Assembly (NCBI GenBank): GCA_002383485.1
Contig: DFYY01000027.1
Span: 1-64,000 of the forward strand
Origin: Bacteroidales bacterium UBA4070
Lineage (GTDB): Bacteria > Bacteroidota > Bacteroidia > Bacteroidales > VadinHA17
DNA: 64,000 bases
Direction: 5' to 3'
In this document: positions 45,736 to 54,822 of the stretch, piece by piece
Position numbering within the stretch: position 1 is the stretch's first letter
Layout of the letters: each line of letters begins with the position of its first letter
Notes under the pieces: generated by a model
What the model saw: the letters and a program-made list of their open reading frames with translations, nothing else
Told to the model about the DNA's origin: nothing
Databases searched by the model: none
Made by a program: the position numbers and the translations under genes

Positions 45736-47499
45736 TTAACGGTAGAAAGGTATCTCCACAGGTTTGTCTTCATCAGAGACAATTCTGAAAAGAACCGGAT
45801 CATTCAAAAGGTCTGAGACATAGACTGGCTTTCCGTCTGCCAGAACCTGTGCGTTCATCAGCCTGATGCCGTGACTGTAGTCAACATACCACCAGATATG
45901 CCCGCTGTAAACCGGCTGGATGGGAGAGCCGTCAGTCCGGTGCCATCCATAGATCACAACCCTGTCGGGCCGTTCGGCAAGACGCGATGAGATGATCACA
46001 TCCTTTTTCATGCCCGCTACCAGCTGCCCGTGCCTGCCCCCGGCCGCTGCCAGCTGCCTTTCAATCTGCGCATTGTGCTCCTCAAACTTCGTCACCAGCT
46101 CATTTGCATTACCTACCGGCTTATAAAAGAACGGTTCAAGCTTCACATCAGCCTCCGACCATATATGATCACTCAGCTTTGCAGTCAGTAGAGAGGCTCC
46201 GAACAGGTCAGCCAGCCGCTGCGCCGTCCGCGGATTCATCGGGATGCGGCAGAAATCAGTATCGCTCCCTATAGCAAGGTAATCAGGCATAACCTCGTAT
46301 TCAAGCATATGCGGAGTCCCATTCATGTCATTGAACTCTCCTCTAAGGGTAACGGCCTCCCGAAGGAACTGAGGGATGTTGCCTGATGCAGCCGCGCGGT
46401 AGATCTCCTCCTCCCTCTCCTCAAGAGGAAGATTACGTATGCGCTTCATGAACTCCGGGCCGGTCTCAGCCGAAGGATTACGGGCAGGGATGTTAAGTCT
46501 CCTTACGGGTAACACAACGGCGTCAGCAATAAAACCGGAATATGCCCTTTCGCCAAAGTACCGGTATCCCTTCTGCTCTTTTGCGGTACCGCTGAGCATA
46601 CTGTGTATAAAACCGTTATATTCTACCTGGTGGGTATGAAAGATCTTCCCTTCAGGGTTTGGCTTGAAGATGAATTCAATCCTCCGGTCACGCGACGAAT
46701 GCCAGATCAGTGAATCCCTTTCGCGCCTCTTCATCCTGAATGATGCGGAGAAGTAATCCTTCATGATCCTGCACCGGTACCATGTGCCACCCTCAGGCGA
46801 CACCAGCGGTTTTCCATTGTATATAACCACACTGTCATTGTAAGCCAGAGTGCACAGATACCTGTTTTTTTCAGACTGAAGCCAGCTGACAATCTTCGGT
46901 CCGTACCGGTCATCCTCCCACCCATAATTGCTGTCGAGGAAGGCTATGCGCACCACATTATCCGGTATCTGCTCAAAAGCATCCAGATAGTTGAATATGA
47001 ACCTCCCTCCTCCGCTGTGGCCGTTTAAAACCAGCTCAGGCTTCCACGGGGCAAAGTTGGACATTATCTCTTCAACCATCTTCCTGACCTGCTCCCGGTA
47101 ATCTGTTGTGACGACGGTCCATGCCGGCCAGCTTTTTCGCTCATTCTCAAGATATGCCACCACCAGGGTCCTGTCAGTTATCATCTGCCTCAGGAAACGT
47201 GTCTGGGCTCCTATATGCTGAATATCATAATGCCAGTCGTCACCCTCCTTAAGCCTTTTCCCGAGTGTCTGTTCTATCGTGTTTCCGTTGGGCAGTGCAT
47301 ATAGTACCAGCAACACCCTGTCGCTGCTTCCGAAGCCCTTCAGAGGGGCGTTGATGAGCACCCTGGTGCCTGCAACGGGGTTTTCAAAAACCGCCTGCTG
47401 CTCGTCAAACAGACCTGAAGGCCTGAATCCCGGGAGGGGCTGTGAGGTGCCCGCCGCAGTGATGACAGCCAGGCCTGCCGCCAGCAGAAACCCTTTCAT
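45736..47499 (-). CDS. Secreted alpha/beta-hydrolase-like protein in the pectin operon
   Basis: A 587-residue exported protein (signal MKGFLLAAGLAVITAAGTSQ). The first half is an alpha/beta-hydrolase with nucleophile elbow NGHSGGGRFIFNYL (Ser about residue 160), preceded by LVLYALPNGN and ITDRTLVVAYLEN. The second half has no family I recognise; it contains YEVMPDYLAIGSDTDFCRIP and HIWWYVDYSHGIRLMNAQVL. Its ATG overlaps the stop of the PL1 gene as ATGA, so it is translated with the pectin enzymes. By context it could be an esterase acting on pectin methyl or acetyl groups, but the substrate is not shown. Another ATG three codons upstream is possible. Confidence 0.72.
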   Translation of the reverse strand: MKGFLLAAGLAVITAAGTSQPLPGFRPSGLFDEQQAVFENPVAGTRVLINAPLKGFGSSDRVLLVLYALPNGNTIEQTLGKRLKEGDDWHYDIQHIGAQTRFLRQMITDRTLVVAYLENERKSWPAWTVVTTDYREQVRKMVEEIMSNFAPWKPELVLNGHSGGGRFIFNYLDAFEQIPDNVVRIAFLDSNYGWEDDRYGPKIVSWLQSEKNRYLCTLAYNDSVVIYNGKPLVSPEGGTWYRCRIMKDYFSASFRMKRRERDSLIWHSSRDRRIEFIFKPNPEGKIFHTHQVEYNGFIHSMLSGTAKEQKGYRYFGERAYSGFIADAVVLPVRRLNIPARNPSAETGPEFMKRIRNLPLEEREEEIYRAAASGNIPQFLREAVTLRGEFNDMNGTPHMLEYEVMPDYLAIGSDTDFCRIPMNPRTAQRLADLFGASLLTAKLSDHIWSEADVKLEPFFYKPVGNANELVTKFEEHNAQIERQLAAAGGRHGQLVAGMKKDVIISSRLAERPDRVVIYGWHRTDGSPIQPVYSGHIWWYVDYSHGIRLMNAQVLADGKPVYVSDLLNDPVLFRIVSDEDKPVEIPFYR

Positions 47500-48848
47500 T
47501 TTTTGCACAGGCCGTTGATGTACTCCTCGAGCATTGTGTAGCCATTGTCCGTAAGCATGTTCCTGTCTTCAGGATCAGCCGGGTTCAGCCCTTTTTTCAG
47601 TTCCCAGGCATCCGGCATTCCGTCCCGGTCACTGTCAGCCTGAACGTCATAGGTACGCAGCAGTGGCCATCCACCAACGCTGTTCTGTGAGTCAATTATC
47701 CCGGTTCCTGAACCGTAGGAATCACCGAACGCACAAATGCCGCTCCTGGTTTCACTTACAATCCTCGTGTCATTGCTGTCCCGGCGTGGGAGGGTCGCAC
47801 CAGCATACTTCAATACATCCCTGAAGGCCCGCCGGGCTGAGGTAGTCCGTACAGCTGCAACGGGGAAGGGTTCATCCGCCCTGATAACCGGGTTGCCTGC
47901 ATAATCACCCTGAACACCTCCGCTCCAGTTGTCAGACGAGACCTTCCTGCTGCCTTCAACACGGTTTCCGGTGATATGCCATCTGCCAACAGTGTCCCAG
48001 GGTTCGGCAATACGGCAGATAACGTCATCTTGTGTTGCAGGTCCGGGCCTGTAGTAGTTGTTTACCATGTTCTGCTGCCCCATCTCGCCGCCGTAGGAGC
48101 TGTTGAAGCCCCAGTTGAAAACAACGTTGTTCCGGAAATCGACCAGTTCCGTCTCACGTGTGTCAGGGTGGTACCTTGCACCACAGAAGCGGGGCAGCCG
48201 ACTGGTATGGCTGGCAAGAAGGTTATGGTGGAACGAAGCTCCCTTTCCTCCCCATATGCCTCCGTAGCCATGTTCCCCCTTTGGGTGGCCGGCATCGTAA
48301 AGGCTCTCGGAGACGACGCACCATTGAAGGGTGAAATTCTCGTTGTCGTAAAACGAAGCTGCCTCATCAACCGACCAGCTCATCGAGCAGTGGTCAATGA
48401 TTATATTTTTCTGCCTGATGCATGATATTGCATCCTTTGGCTCTTCGCCCGGGAACTCATTTCCGCACCTGAACCTTATATGCCTTATAATGACGTTATC
48501 TGACTCCACGGATACTGTCTCACCGCTGATGCATATGCCGTCTCCCGGTGCAGTCTGCCCGGCAATGGTCACATCACCCTTCGAGATGTTAAGCCTGCGT
48601 TTAAGCTCAATAGTACCGGACACGACGAAAACTATTGTCTTTGGACCCGGTTTGTTAAGCGCCCACCGTAGGGACCCCTCCTTTGGCTTGACAACAGAGT
48701 CGGTAAGATTGGTAACGGCATAGACGGCGCCGCCCCTGCCTCCTGTGGTATGGCGGCCGAAGCCCTCAGCTTCCGGAAAAGCCGGCACCTGGGCCGGTAT
48801 CACCGTTGCAACCGCAACAAAAAGTATAATTGTAAAAATCCTTTTCAT
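47496..48848 (-). CDS. Secreted pectate lyase, polysaccharide lyase family 1-like
   Basis: A 450-residue exported lyase (signal MKRIFTIILFVAVATVIPAQ) that would cut homogalacturonan by beta-elimination. The right-handed helix begins PAFPEAEGFGRHTTGGRGG. It includes GTIELKRRLNISKGDVTIAG, IIRHIRFRCGNEFPG, DHCSMSWSVDEAASFYDN and a basic segment ending SRLPRFCGARYH, as in PL1 and its relatives. Near the C-terminus, DSDRDGMPDAWELKKGLNP is a calcium-binding dockerin/thrombospondin-like loop. Its ATG overlaps the stop of the CE12-GH28 gene. Confidence 0.9.
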   Translation of the reverse strand: MKRIFTIILFVAVATVIPAQVPAFPEAEGFGRHTTGGRGGAVYAVTNLTDSVVKPKEGSLRWALNKPGPKTIVFVVSGTIELKRRLNISKGDVTIAGQTAPGDGICISGETVSVESDNVIIRHIRFRCGNEFPGEEPKDAISCIRQKNIIIDHCSMSWSVDEAASFYDNENFTLQWCVVSESLYDAGHPKGEHGYGGIWGGKGASFHHNLLASHTSRLPRFCGARYHPDTRETELVDFRNNVVFNWGFNSSYGGEMGQQNMVNNYYRPGPATQDDVICRIAEPWDTVGRWHITGNRVEGSRKVSSDNWSGGVQGDYAGNPVIRADEPFPVAAVRTTSARRAFRDVLKYAGATLPRRDSNDTRIVSETRSGICAFGDSYGSGTGIIDSQNSVGGWPLLRTYDVQADSDRDGMPDAWELKKGLNPADPEDRNMLTDNGYTMLEEYINGLCKK

Positions 48849-51349
48849 CTGACTTTCATTGAACTGACTGTACCATCAGGAGTTACAGTCTCTATTGTGA
48901 TGTTTGCATTCCCGTCTCCTCGCGTTTCAACAAGGCCCTCAGCTCCGACAGCCACCTCCATACCTGATATAGAGACATCCATGCTGTTCATAAAAAAGAG
49001 CAGCGGCCTGTTTCTGGTCACCAGTCTCATATTGCTGATTGTCAATCCCTTTGTGTCGATACAGGCAAGACCGTTCTCAGCAGTCATATCGATGTTCTCC
49101 ATTGTTACGTTCTCAAGGTTGAGTTCAGGGAGTCCCTGCAGGTAGACTGCCTGATCCGCCCCCCTGCAAGTTATGTTTTTCATTGATATGTTTTTGAACC
49201 GGGGTGTCTCCTCTGTAACAGGGGGTATTTCGCCAAGGGTTGTCTCCACGTTTTTTCCTTCGGCCAGCATCTCCGAGACCGAGAGGCCGCCGTAGTAAAG
49301 GTTAAAGGAGATAGCCTGTGAAGGAATATCCGTCATCAGGATATCATTGAACCAGATATTTTCAACAACTCCTCCCCTGCCGCGATTGCTCTTGAAGCGG
49401 ATGCCCACATCGGTTCCCATGAATGTGCATCCGGCAACAGATATGTTTCTGACTCCGCCTGACATCTCGCTGCCGATGGTGACTCCGCCATGGCCGTGAT
49501 AGACAATGCAGTTCCTTATCACCAGGTTCTCGGTTGGAATACCTCTCTTCCTGCCATCCTCGTTCTTGCCTGATTTTATGCATATTGCATCATCTCCCAC
49601 GTCGAAATTGCAGTCATGCAGCAGGGTGTTACGGCATGATTCGATGTCAATGCCGTCACCGTTCTGCGAGTACCACGGATTCCTGACGGTAATGTTCCTG
49701 ACGGTCAGGTCCTCGCACATCAACGGATGGATGCACCATGCCGGTGAGTTCTGAAAGACCGGCCCGTCAAACAGAATCTTTTTACAATCAACGAGGCTGA
49801 CCATCACCGGGCGGAGGAAGTCCCTCATCCACTCATATGCAGCTATGCCGCCCTCCAGTCGTACCGGCACGTTCATCTCACTCAGTTCGATTGCCTTGCC
49901 GTATGCTTCTGAGGGGTACCATGTTTTGCCGTCGCTGCTTACCGCTCCGCCGGAATCCAGCAGCTCCTTCCACATCGGCGGCGGGACCTTTTCACGCTTG
50001 ACATGTCTCCAGGCGTGACCGCTGCCGTCCCATACTCCGCTGCCTGTGAAGGAGATATTTTCCAGTCCATTTCCATACAGCGGAGAGATGCATCTGACAG
50101 TGTTGTACCCCTCGAAGCTTGTCTCTATCAGTGGATACAGGCTTTTATCGGGGCTGAAGAGAATAAGCGCTCCTTCGCTGGCATGCATCCTGAGGTTGCT
50201 CTTCAGAATTACCGGGCCGGTGAGCCAGATGCCGCGCGGAATGACCACGGTGCCTCCTCCCTTTGCCGTGACTGCCTCTATCGCTTTGCGAAAGGCCCCG
50301 GTATTAAGGGTGACCCCGTCACCGACAGCCCCGAAATCAGTTATTGAAACGGCATTGTTCGGTATTTGAGGTTCGACTACCTGGGGCATATCAAACTCAA
50401 TATCCCGGTAGATCTCGCCAGCAGGAGAGCCGGCATTCTTCGGCAGCGGCTGCGTCTGAGGCGCAGGAGGCGCAGGAGACGCAGGAGGCTTAAGCGCCGC
50501 CTTATAAGCTGAGCTGCGAGCCTCTGCCGGCTCTGCCCTGAGTCCCTTCATGGCAGTAAAAACCAGCTGTGCCATAGCTGTTGCACCGGCTGGCTGGAAA
50601 TGTGTGTTATCCCTGCTGCCGTCAGGATACCCCTGGTAAATCCCGGGAGGGAAATTCATGAAATAGGTCATAGAGACATAGTCCTGCCCCTTGCCGGTAA
50701 AAAACTCCATGCTGAGCTCCGTCAGGTCAATCAGGTATGTACCTGTCTCCGATGCCACCTCTCTCATCGCTGCAGGATAGTCACCATGGGCGTTGCCCAG
50801 GCGTCCTTCCTTCCATGGATAGTTGCGGGCAACTGGGGTGACCAGGATAGGGATGGCCCCCTTATCTCGTGTCTGGTTCACATAGAGCCGCAGGAACTCC
50901 TTATAACCGGTCAGAGAGGTGTAACGCTCACCCTTGTTCACTGATGCATCATTATGCCCAAACTGAATCAGCACCAGGTCTCCCGGGCTGAGCTGCCGGT
51001 ATATCTCTGACCACCGGCCCTCCTCGAAGAATGATCGCGTGCTGCGTCCTCCCCTGGCCCTGTCATCAACCAGTGCACTGTCAGTCCTGACGAGGTGCCT
51101 TATCAGCTTCAGCGAATCAAATGCCATAAACGACTGAAATACCTGGCCCCATCCCATAATGGGATAACGTTTAACGCTGTAGTCCTTTTCAAGGGAGTAA
51201 TCGGCCACCGTCGAGTCTCCGATCAGCCATACTTTCGTGATATTGCTTTTTTTCCCTTTCCCCTTTTGGTATTCAACAGTGCTTCCGGCTGTAAATGCCG
51301 ACAGAATAACTGTCAAAATGACCATCATCAGAATCCTGCTCGCTCTCAT
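48845..51349 (-). CDS. CE12-type esterase fused to GH28 polygalacturonase
   Basis: An 834-residue exported fusion. The N-terminal SGNH domain of CE12 type carries WLIGDSTVADY (residues about 41-51), RGGRSTRSF, LIQFGHNDASVN and a final DNTHF, as in pectin/rhamnogalacturonan acetylesterases. A Pro/Ala-rich linker (about residues 288-310) follows. The GH28 helix starts ITDFGAVGDG near 338 and carries the catalytic set NGDGIDIES, DVGDDAICIKSG, YHGHGGVTIGSE and RFKSNRGRGG. It would remove acetyl groups and hydrolyse polygalacturonate in one chain. The start overlaps the end of the GH43 gene and the end overlaps the PL1 gene, each by four bases. Confidence 0.93.
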   Translation of the reverse strand: MRASRILMMVILTVILSAFTAGSTVEYQKGKGKKSNITKVWLIGDSTVADYSLEKDYSVKRYPIMGWGQVFQSFMAFDSLKLIRHLVRTDSALVDDRARGGRSTRSFFEEGRWSEIYRQLSPGDLVLIQFGHNDASVNKGERYTSLTGYKEFLRLYVNQTRDKGAIPILVTPVARNYPWKEGRLGNAHGDYPAAMREVASETGTYLIDLTELSMEFFTGKGQDYVSMTYFMNFPPGIYQGYPDGSRDNTHFQPAGATAMAQLVFTAMKGLRAEPAEARSSAYKAALKPPASPAPPAPQTQPLPKNAGSPAGEIYRDIEFDMPQVVEPQIPNNAVSITDFGAVGDGVTLNTGAFRKAIEAVTAKGGGTVVIPRGIWLTGPVILKSNLRMHASEGALILFSPDKSLYPLIETSFEGYNTVRCISPLYGNGLENISFTGSGVWDGSGHAWRHVKREKVPPPMWKELLDSGGAVSSDGKTWYPSEAYGKAIELSEMNVPVRLEGGIAAYEWMRDFLRPVMVSLVDCKKILFDGPVFQNSPAWCIHPLMCEDLTVRNITVRNPWYSQNGDGIDIESCRNTLLHDCNFDVGDDAICIKSGKNEDGRKRGIPTENLVIRNCIVYHGHGGVTIGSEMSGGVRNISVAGCTFMGTDVGIRFKSNRGRGGVVENIWFNDILMTDIPSQAISFNLYYGGLSVSEMLAEGKNVETTLGEIPPVTEETPRFKNISMKNITCRGADQAVYLQGLPELNLENVTMENIDMTAENGLACIDTKGLTISNMRLVTRNRPLLFFMNSMDVSISGMEVAVGAEGLVETRGDGNANITIETVTPDGTVSSMKVR

Positions 51350-53013
51350 AAATCATCTTTTATTGTTATCGTAAAGCTGTTGAGGTCAACGCAACCTGCG
51401 TCATTTGTAACTCCGTCACGCAAGGCGAAGAAGCCCATTTTTGCACCTATCCACATCCCCTGCCTCGCCTGAAACAGTTCGCCGGCCTCACGGTATTCTT
51501 TTTCATCGAAGCTGTAGCTGAACCTGCACTTGGCACCGGGATGCACGGTGAGCCTGAGAAAAAGTTCACCTGTATGCACCTCCTCTGACATTATCTCCCC
51601 TTCAGAAGCGCCGGTGTCAGCGCCTGTGCACTTCACCACTCTCAGCAGGAGCCTGCCCTCGTCTCTCCGGATAGAAATATAACTGTAGTCCCGGCCCATG
51701 ACCACCATGCCGGCTTCCTCGCCGTCAGACCGGAGAGTGCACCTGACTGAGGCTGTGGCTATGAACTTCTCAGCCGGCAATTTGCGGAGAAGGAGGTTAG
51801 GGACCTCCCAGAGGTTTACCATGCCGTCTGGCCGTGCGATGCAGTTCAGCCTGAAGAAACCGTAAGCCTTCGAAGGGTATCCCCAGGCAGGTGCGGGATT
51901 GGCGTGCCACTGCCAGTCAAGAGGCATGACGCTGCTGCCAAACTCATCATCAGATTCGTGCATTGCAGGTAAACCCGGTCTGGCATTGCCCTCAGACTCA
52001 CCAACAGAGTCATGCATAACAGGCGAAGCCGTCCTGACAACCCCCGGTGCGGCAAAGGAAGCAACGGGCTCACCGGTACCGTCACCGTCCTCATCATTGC
52101 CTATCACCGGCCAGTCGTCAATCCATTTCATCGGCTGGAGATGAACGATCCTGCCGTACGGCCCCCTGTCCTGAAAGTGGATGAACCAATCCTCCCCGTT
52201 GCCGGTTGTCACCCAGGCCCCCTGGTGGGGACCATTGACGGCGGTATTTCCCTGGTGCATCACCTTTCTGACCTCGTAGGGACCGAATACATTCTTCGAT
52301 CTGAGTGCCAGCTGCCACCCGTGAGTAACGCCTCCTGCAGGAGCAAAAATATAGTACCAGCCATTCCTTTTATAAAACTTAGGGCCCTCAACAGCAGGAT
52401 GGTCATCATGTCCGTCAAAAACCATGACCGGATCCCCTGTTACCCCTGTGCCGTCAGACTTCATCCGTATCACCATCAGCACACTCTTGACGCCGGCCCT
52501 GCTCCCTGCAAAGGCATACGCAAGGTAAGCGCTTCCGTCATCATCCCACAGGGGGGTGGGATCAATCAGACCCCTTCCCTTCATAACCATCACCGGGAGG
52601 CTCCACGGCCCAGAGGGATCAGATGCCTTTATCATGAATATGCCGTGATCAGGATCAGGGTAATATATATAGAACTCACCGTTGTGTATCCTGATGCATG
52701 GCGCCCATACCCCGCCTCCGTGCCTGACTGAAGAGTAGTATTCTTCGGGTTGCAGCCTTTCCAGGGCATATCCGGTGAGCTCCCAGTTTACAAGATCAGT
52801 GGAGTGAAGCACCGGCAAGCCGGGGACACAGTTGAATGAGGAGGCAACCATGTAGTAATCATCTCCGGATCTGACAACATCAGGATCGGAGTAATCGGCA
52901 TGAATCACCGGGTTTGTGAAGACAGCATCGCGGTATGCACCTCTCTGGCCGCATCCGTTCAGCAGTATCATGCATGAGACGATGAACGGGGTACAATAGC
53001 TGATAACCTTCAT
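51346..53013 (-). CDS. GH43 family lipoprotein (arabinan/xylan-type side-chain hydrolase)
   Basis: A 555-residue lipoprotein (lipid Cys 21, MILLNGC). The five-bladed propeller starts NPVIHADYSDPDVV with the base Asp. DPTPLWDDDGSAYLAYAF and the acid Glu in AVEGPKFYKRNGWYY follow. After about residue 360 comes a beta-sandwich of the GH43 C-terminal type (WQWHANPAPAWGY, FLRLTVHPGAKCRFSYSFDE). An unusual stretch of about 25 residues with two related MHDS/MHES segments lies in the linker. In a pectin locus it probably acts on arabinan or galactan side chains; activity within GH43 cannot be read reliably. Confidence 0.9.
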   Translation of the reverse strand: MKVISYCTPFIVSCMILLNGCGQRGAYRDAVFTNPVIHADYSDPDVVRSGDDYYMVASSFNCVPGLPVLHSTDLVNWELTGYALERLQPEEYYSSVRHGGGVWAPCIRIHNGEFYIYYPDPDHGIFMIKASDPSGPWSLPVMVMKGRGLIDPTPLWDDDGSAYLAYAFAGSRAGVKSVLMVIRMKSDGTGVTGDPVMVFDGHDDHPAVEGPKFYKRNGWYYIFAPAGGVTHGWQLALRSKNVFGPYEVRKVMHQGNTAVNGPHQGAWVTTGNGEDWFIHFQDRGPYGRIVHLQPMKWIDDWPVIGNDEDGDGTGEPVASFAAPGVVRTASPVMHDSVGESEGNARPGLPAMHESDDEFGSSVMPLDWQWHANPAPAWGYPSKAYGFFRLNCIARPDGMVNLWEVPNLLLRKLPAEKFIATASVRCTLRSDGEEAGMVVMGRDYSYISIRRDEGRLLLRVVKCTGADTGASEGEIMSEEVHTGELFLRLTVHPGAKCRFSYSFDEKEYREAGELFQARQGMWIGAKMGFFALRDGVTNDAGCVDLNSFTITIKDDL

Positions 53014-53183
53014 CGATGGTTTTTCAAATCAATACTTCGATTTTCCACTTAAATTACCCCCGGGGCCGGGAGAAGACTCCCGGCCCTCAGGGATAATTCC
53101 TGAATTTACCCAAATCCAATCGCAACCTATATAATATCCCCGGCGCAGGTTTCGGATATCCCTGTTCCTGTATCTGAAACCTG

Positions 53184-54803
53184 CTAATCCTTCCAGCGCG
53201 GAGCTCCGGCTGAGGGGAGCCCTTCAAAATTACTGTCAAGGAATGTAAAATCACCTCCCACAGGATCAGTCCACAGGTTCGTTGATGCACCGCTGTAGGC
53301 TGTCATCAGTTGCTTTATGGGCGCCGTGGTGCCATCAAAGAAATCAGTGGTATAGTAAGAGCCCGAAACCGTGAGAGTCATGGATCCCGGTCTGACGCCA
53401 TTTGCCCTGTCAACAGTCTGCCCGAATATACAGTCACTGATAGTAATTGTGCCTGTCGAGGTGTTGCTTCCGGTACCGAAATCAATGAAATATCTTGATG
53501 AGCCGGTATCCATAGTTGTCTCATTGAATGTGCAGTTGTCAACCACCACGCTCTCGCAACCGGCGCCGTTGCCGTAGTTTATAATACCACCCCTGATATT
53601 GTATACTGTGGTATTAATGAACCTGATGTTTATGAAGTTGCCGGTAAGGGCACCATTGAGGACTCCATAGTGGCTGTCAAAAGCAAAGTCATACATGACG
53701 CAATTCAGGAATTCCACACTGTTGATAACCTGGCCGGCTGCGTTACCGCGTAGACGGATGGCGCTGCGTCCGGAATTTCTGATGATGCAGTTTCTGAACC
53801 TGATGGCACCTATTACAAAAGCATCACTCTCCTGGTCAATAACGCCCCTCAGTTTTGTTTCTCCGTCATCCAGGGCACAACTGATTTCAACATTTTCAAA
53901 GACCAGGGAGTCAGACAGTGTCATTGATGTGCCTATGTCAAACATATGGTATCTGCTCTCTGCCCCGCTTACCAGGAAGATTTCAGGAAGGTCACCCGGA
54001 AGGATTCCTCTTACTTTGGTACTCGACCTGACGGTATCTATATCCGAAAGAGGGTATGAAGTACCATTGACAAGGAGTATCACTCCCCCTGCCGGGAGCG
54101 CATCCAGTGCTGCCTTGAGATCGCCACCCGGTTCCACGAGCACATCGCCTTCGATAATGACGCTGGTATGGCCCCTCACGAAGGTTCCGTTCATGAGCCG
54201 TACCTCATATATGCCATTCGGCAATCCGGTGACCTGCCTTCCGCCCAATGCAAGATCTTCTGCACTGAGTGTAAAGGGAAGCTGTGTTCCGCCGTTGACA
54301 AACAGAAGGGATGTGGCTGTTGCCCCCGGCTCCCACTGAACAATGCAGGCATTCATTGCCGACATGTAGGTGTCATAACCCTGGAACAGGTTCTCGGGAT
54401 CGGTCTTGAATGTAACCAGCGACCATTTGGATTCGTCAATGCCCTGAAGGGAACTGACGGCTTTTATCCTCCCATAAAACTGAGTGTCACCGGCAGGCAA
54501 AACATAAGTGTATGACACCTGACTCTCTTCGGTGGCAGGGACTTCTGCAGAGTGCACCAGTGTCGCAGAAGCAGTAGCGCCGTCATAGATTTCTACAATG
54601 TAGTGATCAGTGTTTTTAACTGATGACCAGGTAAGCGTAACCGTTGTTGTATTGCTGATAACGGCCTCTATACCTACCGGAGAAAAGGCTCTGCTGAAAT
54701 CAAGCTCTTCCACCACCGGGTCAATCTGCTCCTTGCACCCTGAGATAACCAGGGAAGCGATCAGCCCTGCAATCAATCCTGTATATATAATTATCTTCTT
54801 CAT
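53184..54803 (-). CDS. Beta-helix lipoprotein with fibronectin-III and DUF4957/DUF5123-like domains
   Basis: A 539-residue surface lipoprotein (lipid Cys 23, LVISGC). The FnIII-like N-terminal part (about 35-135) contains TVTLTWSSVKNTDHYIVEIY. A DUF4957-like stretch follows (ALDALPAGGVILLVNGTSYP), then right-handed beta-helix repeats with IRFRNCIIRNSGRSAIRLRG and VEFLNCVMYDFAFDSHYG. The DUF5123-like end is ASTNLWTDPVGGDFTFLDSN. These lipoproteins are frequent in pectin loci beside SusCD and probably bind polygalacturonate. The frame is open upstream to 54944 inside the SusD gene, but the signal peptide sets the start. Confidence 0.87.
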   Translation of the reverse strand: MKKIIIYTGLIAGLIASLVISGCKEQIDPVVEELDFSRAFSPVGIEAVISNTTTVTLTWSSVKNTDHYIVEIYDGATASATLVHSAEVPATEESQVSYTYVLPAGDTQFYGRIKAVSSLQGIDESKWSLVTFKTDPENLFQGYDTYMSAMNACIVQWEPGATATSLLFVNGGTQLPFTLSAEDLALGGRQVTGLPNGIYEVRLMNGTFVRGHTSVIIEGDVLVEPGGDLKAALDALPAGGVILLVNGTSYPLSDIDTVRSSTKVRGILPGDLPEIFLVSGAESRYHMFDIGTSMTLSDSLVFENVEISCALDDGETKLRGVIDQESDAFVIGAIRFRNCIIRNSGRSAIRLRGNAAGQVINSVEFLNCVMYDFAFDSHYGVLNGALTGNFINIRFINTTVYNIRGGIINYGNGAGCESVVVDNCTFNETTMDTGSSRYFIDFGTGSNTSTGTITISDCIFGQTVDRANGVRPGSMTLTVSGSYYTTDFFDGTTAPIKQLMTAYSGASTNLWTDPVGGDFTFLDSNFEGLPSAGAPRWKD

Positions 54804-54822
54804 AGATAATGCTTTAGTTGGT

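Noticed and set aside
53041..53183. Possible small gene between the GH43 and beta-helix lipoprotein genes
   Set aside because: The 67-codon frame there overlaps the end of the lipoprotein gene and shows no protein-like pattern.
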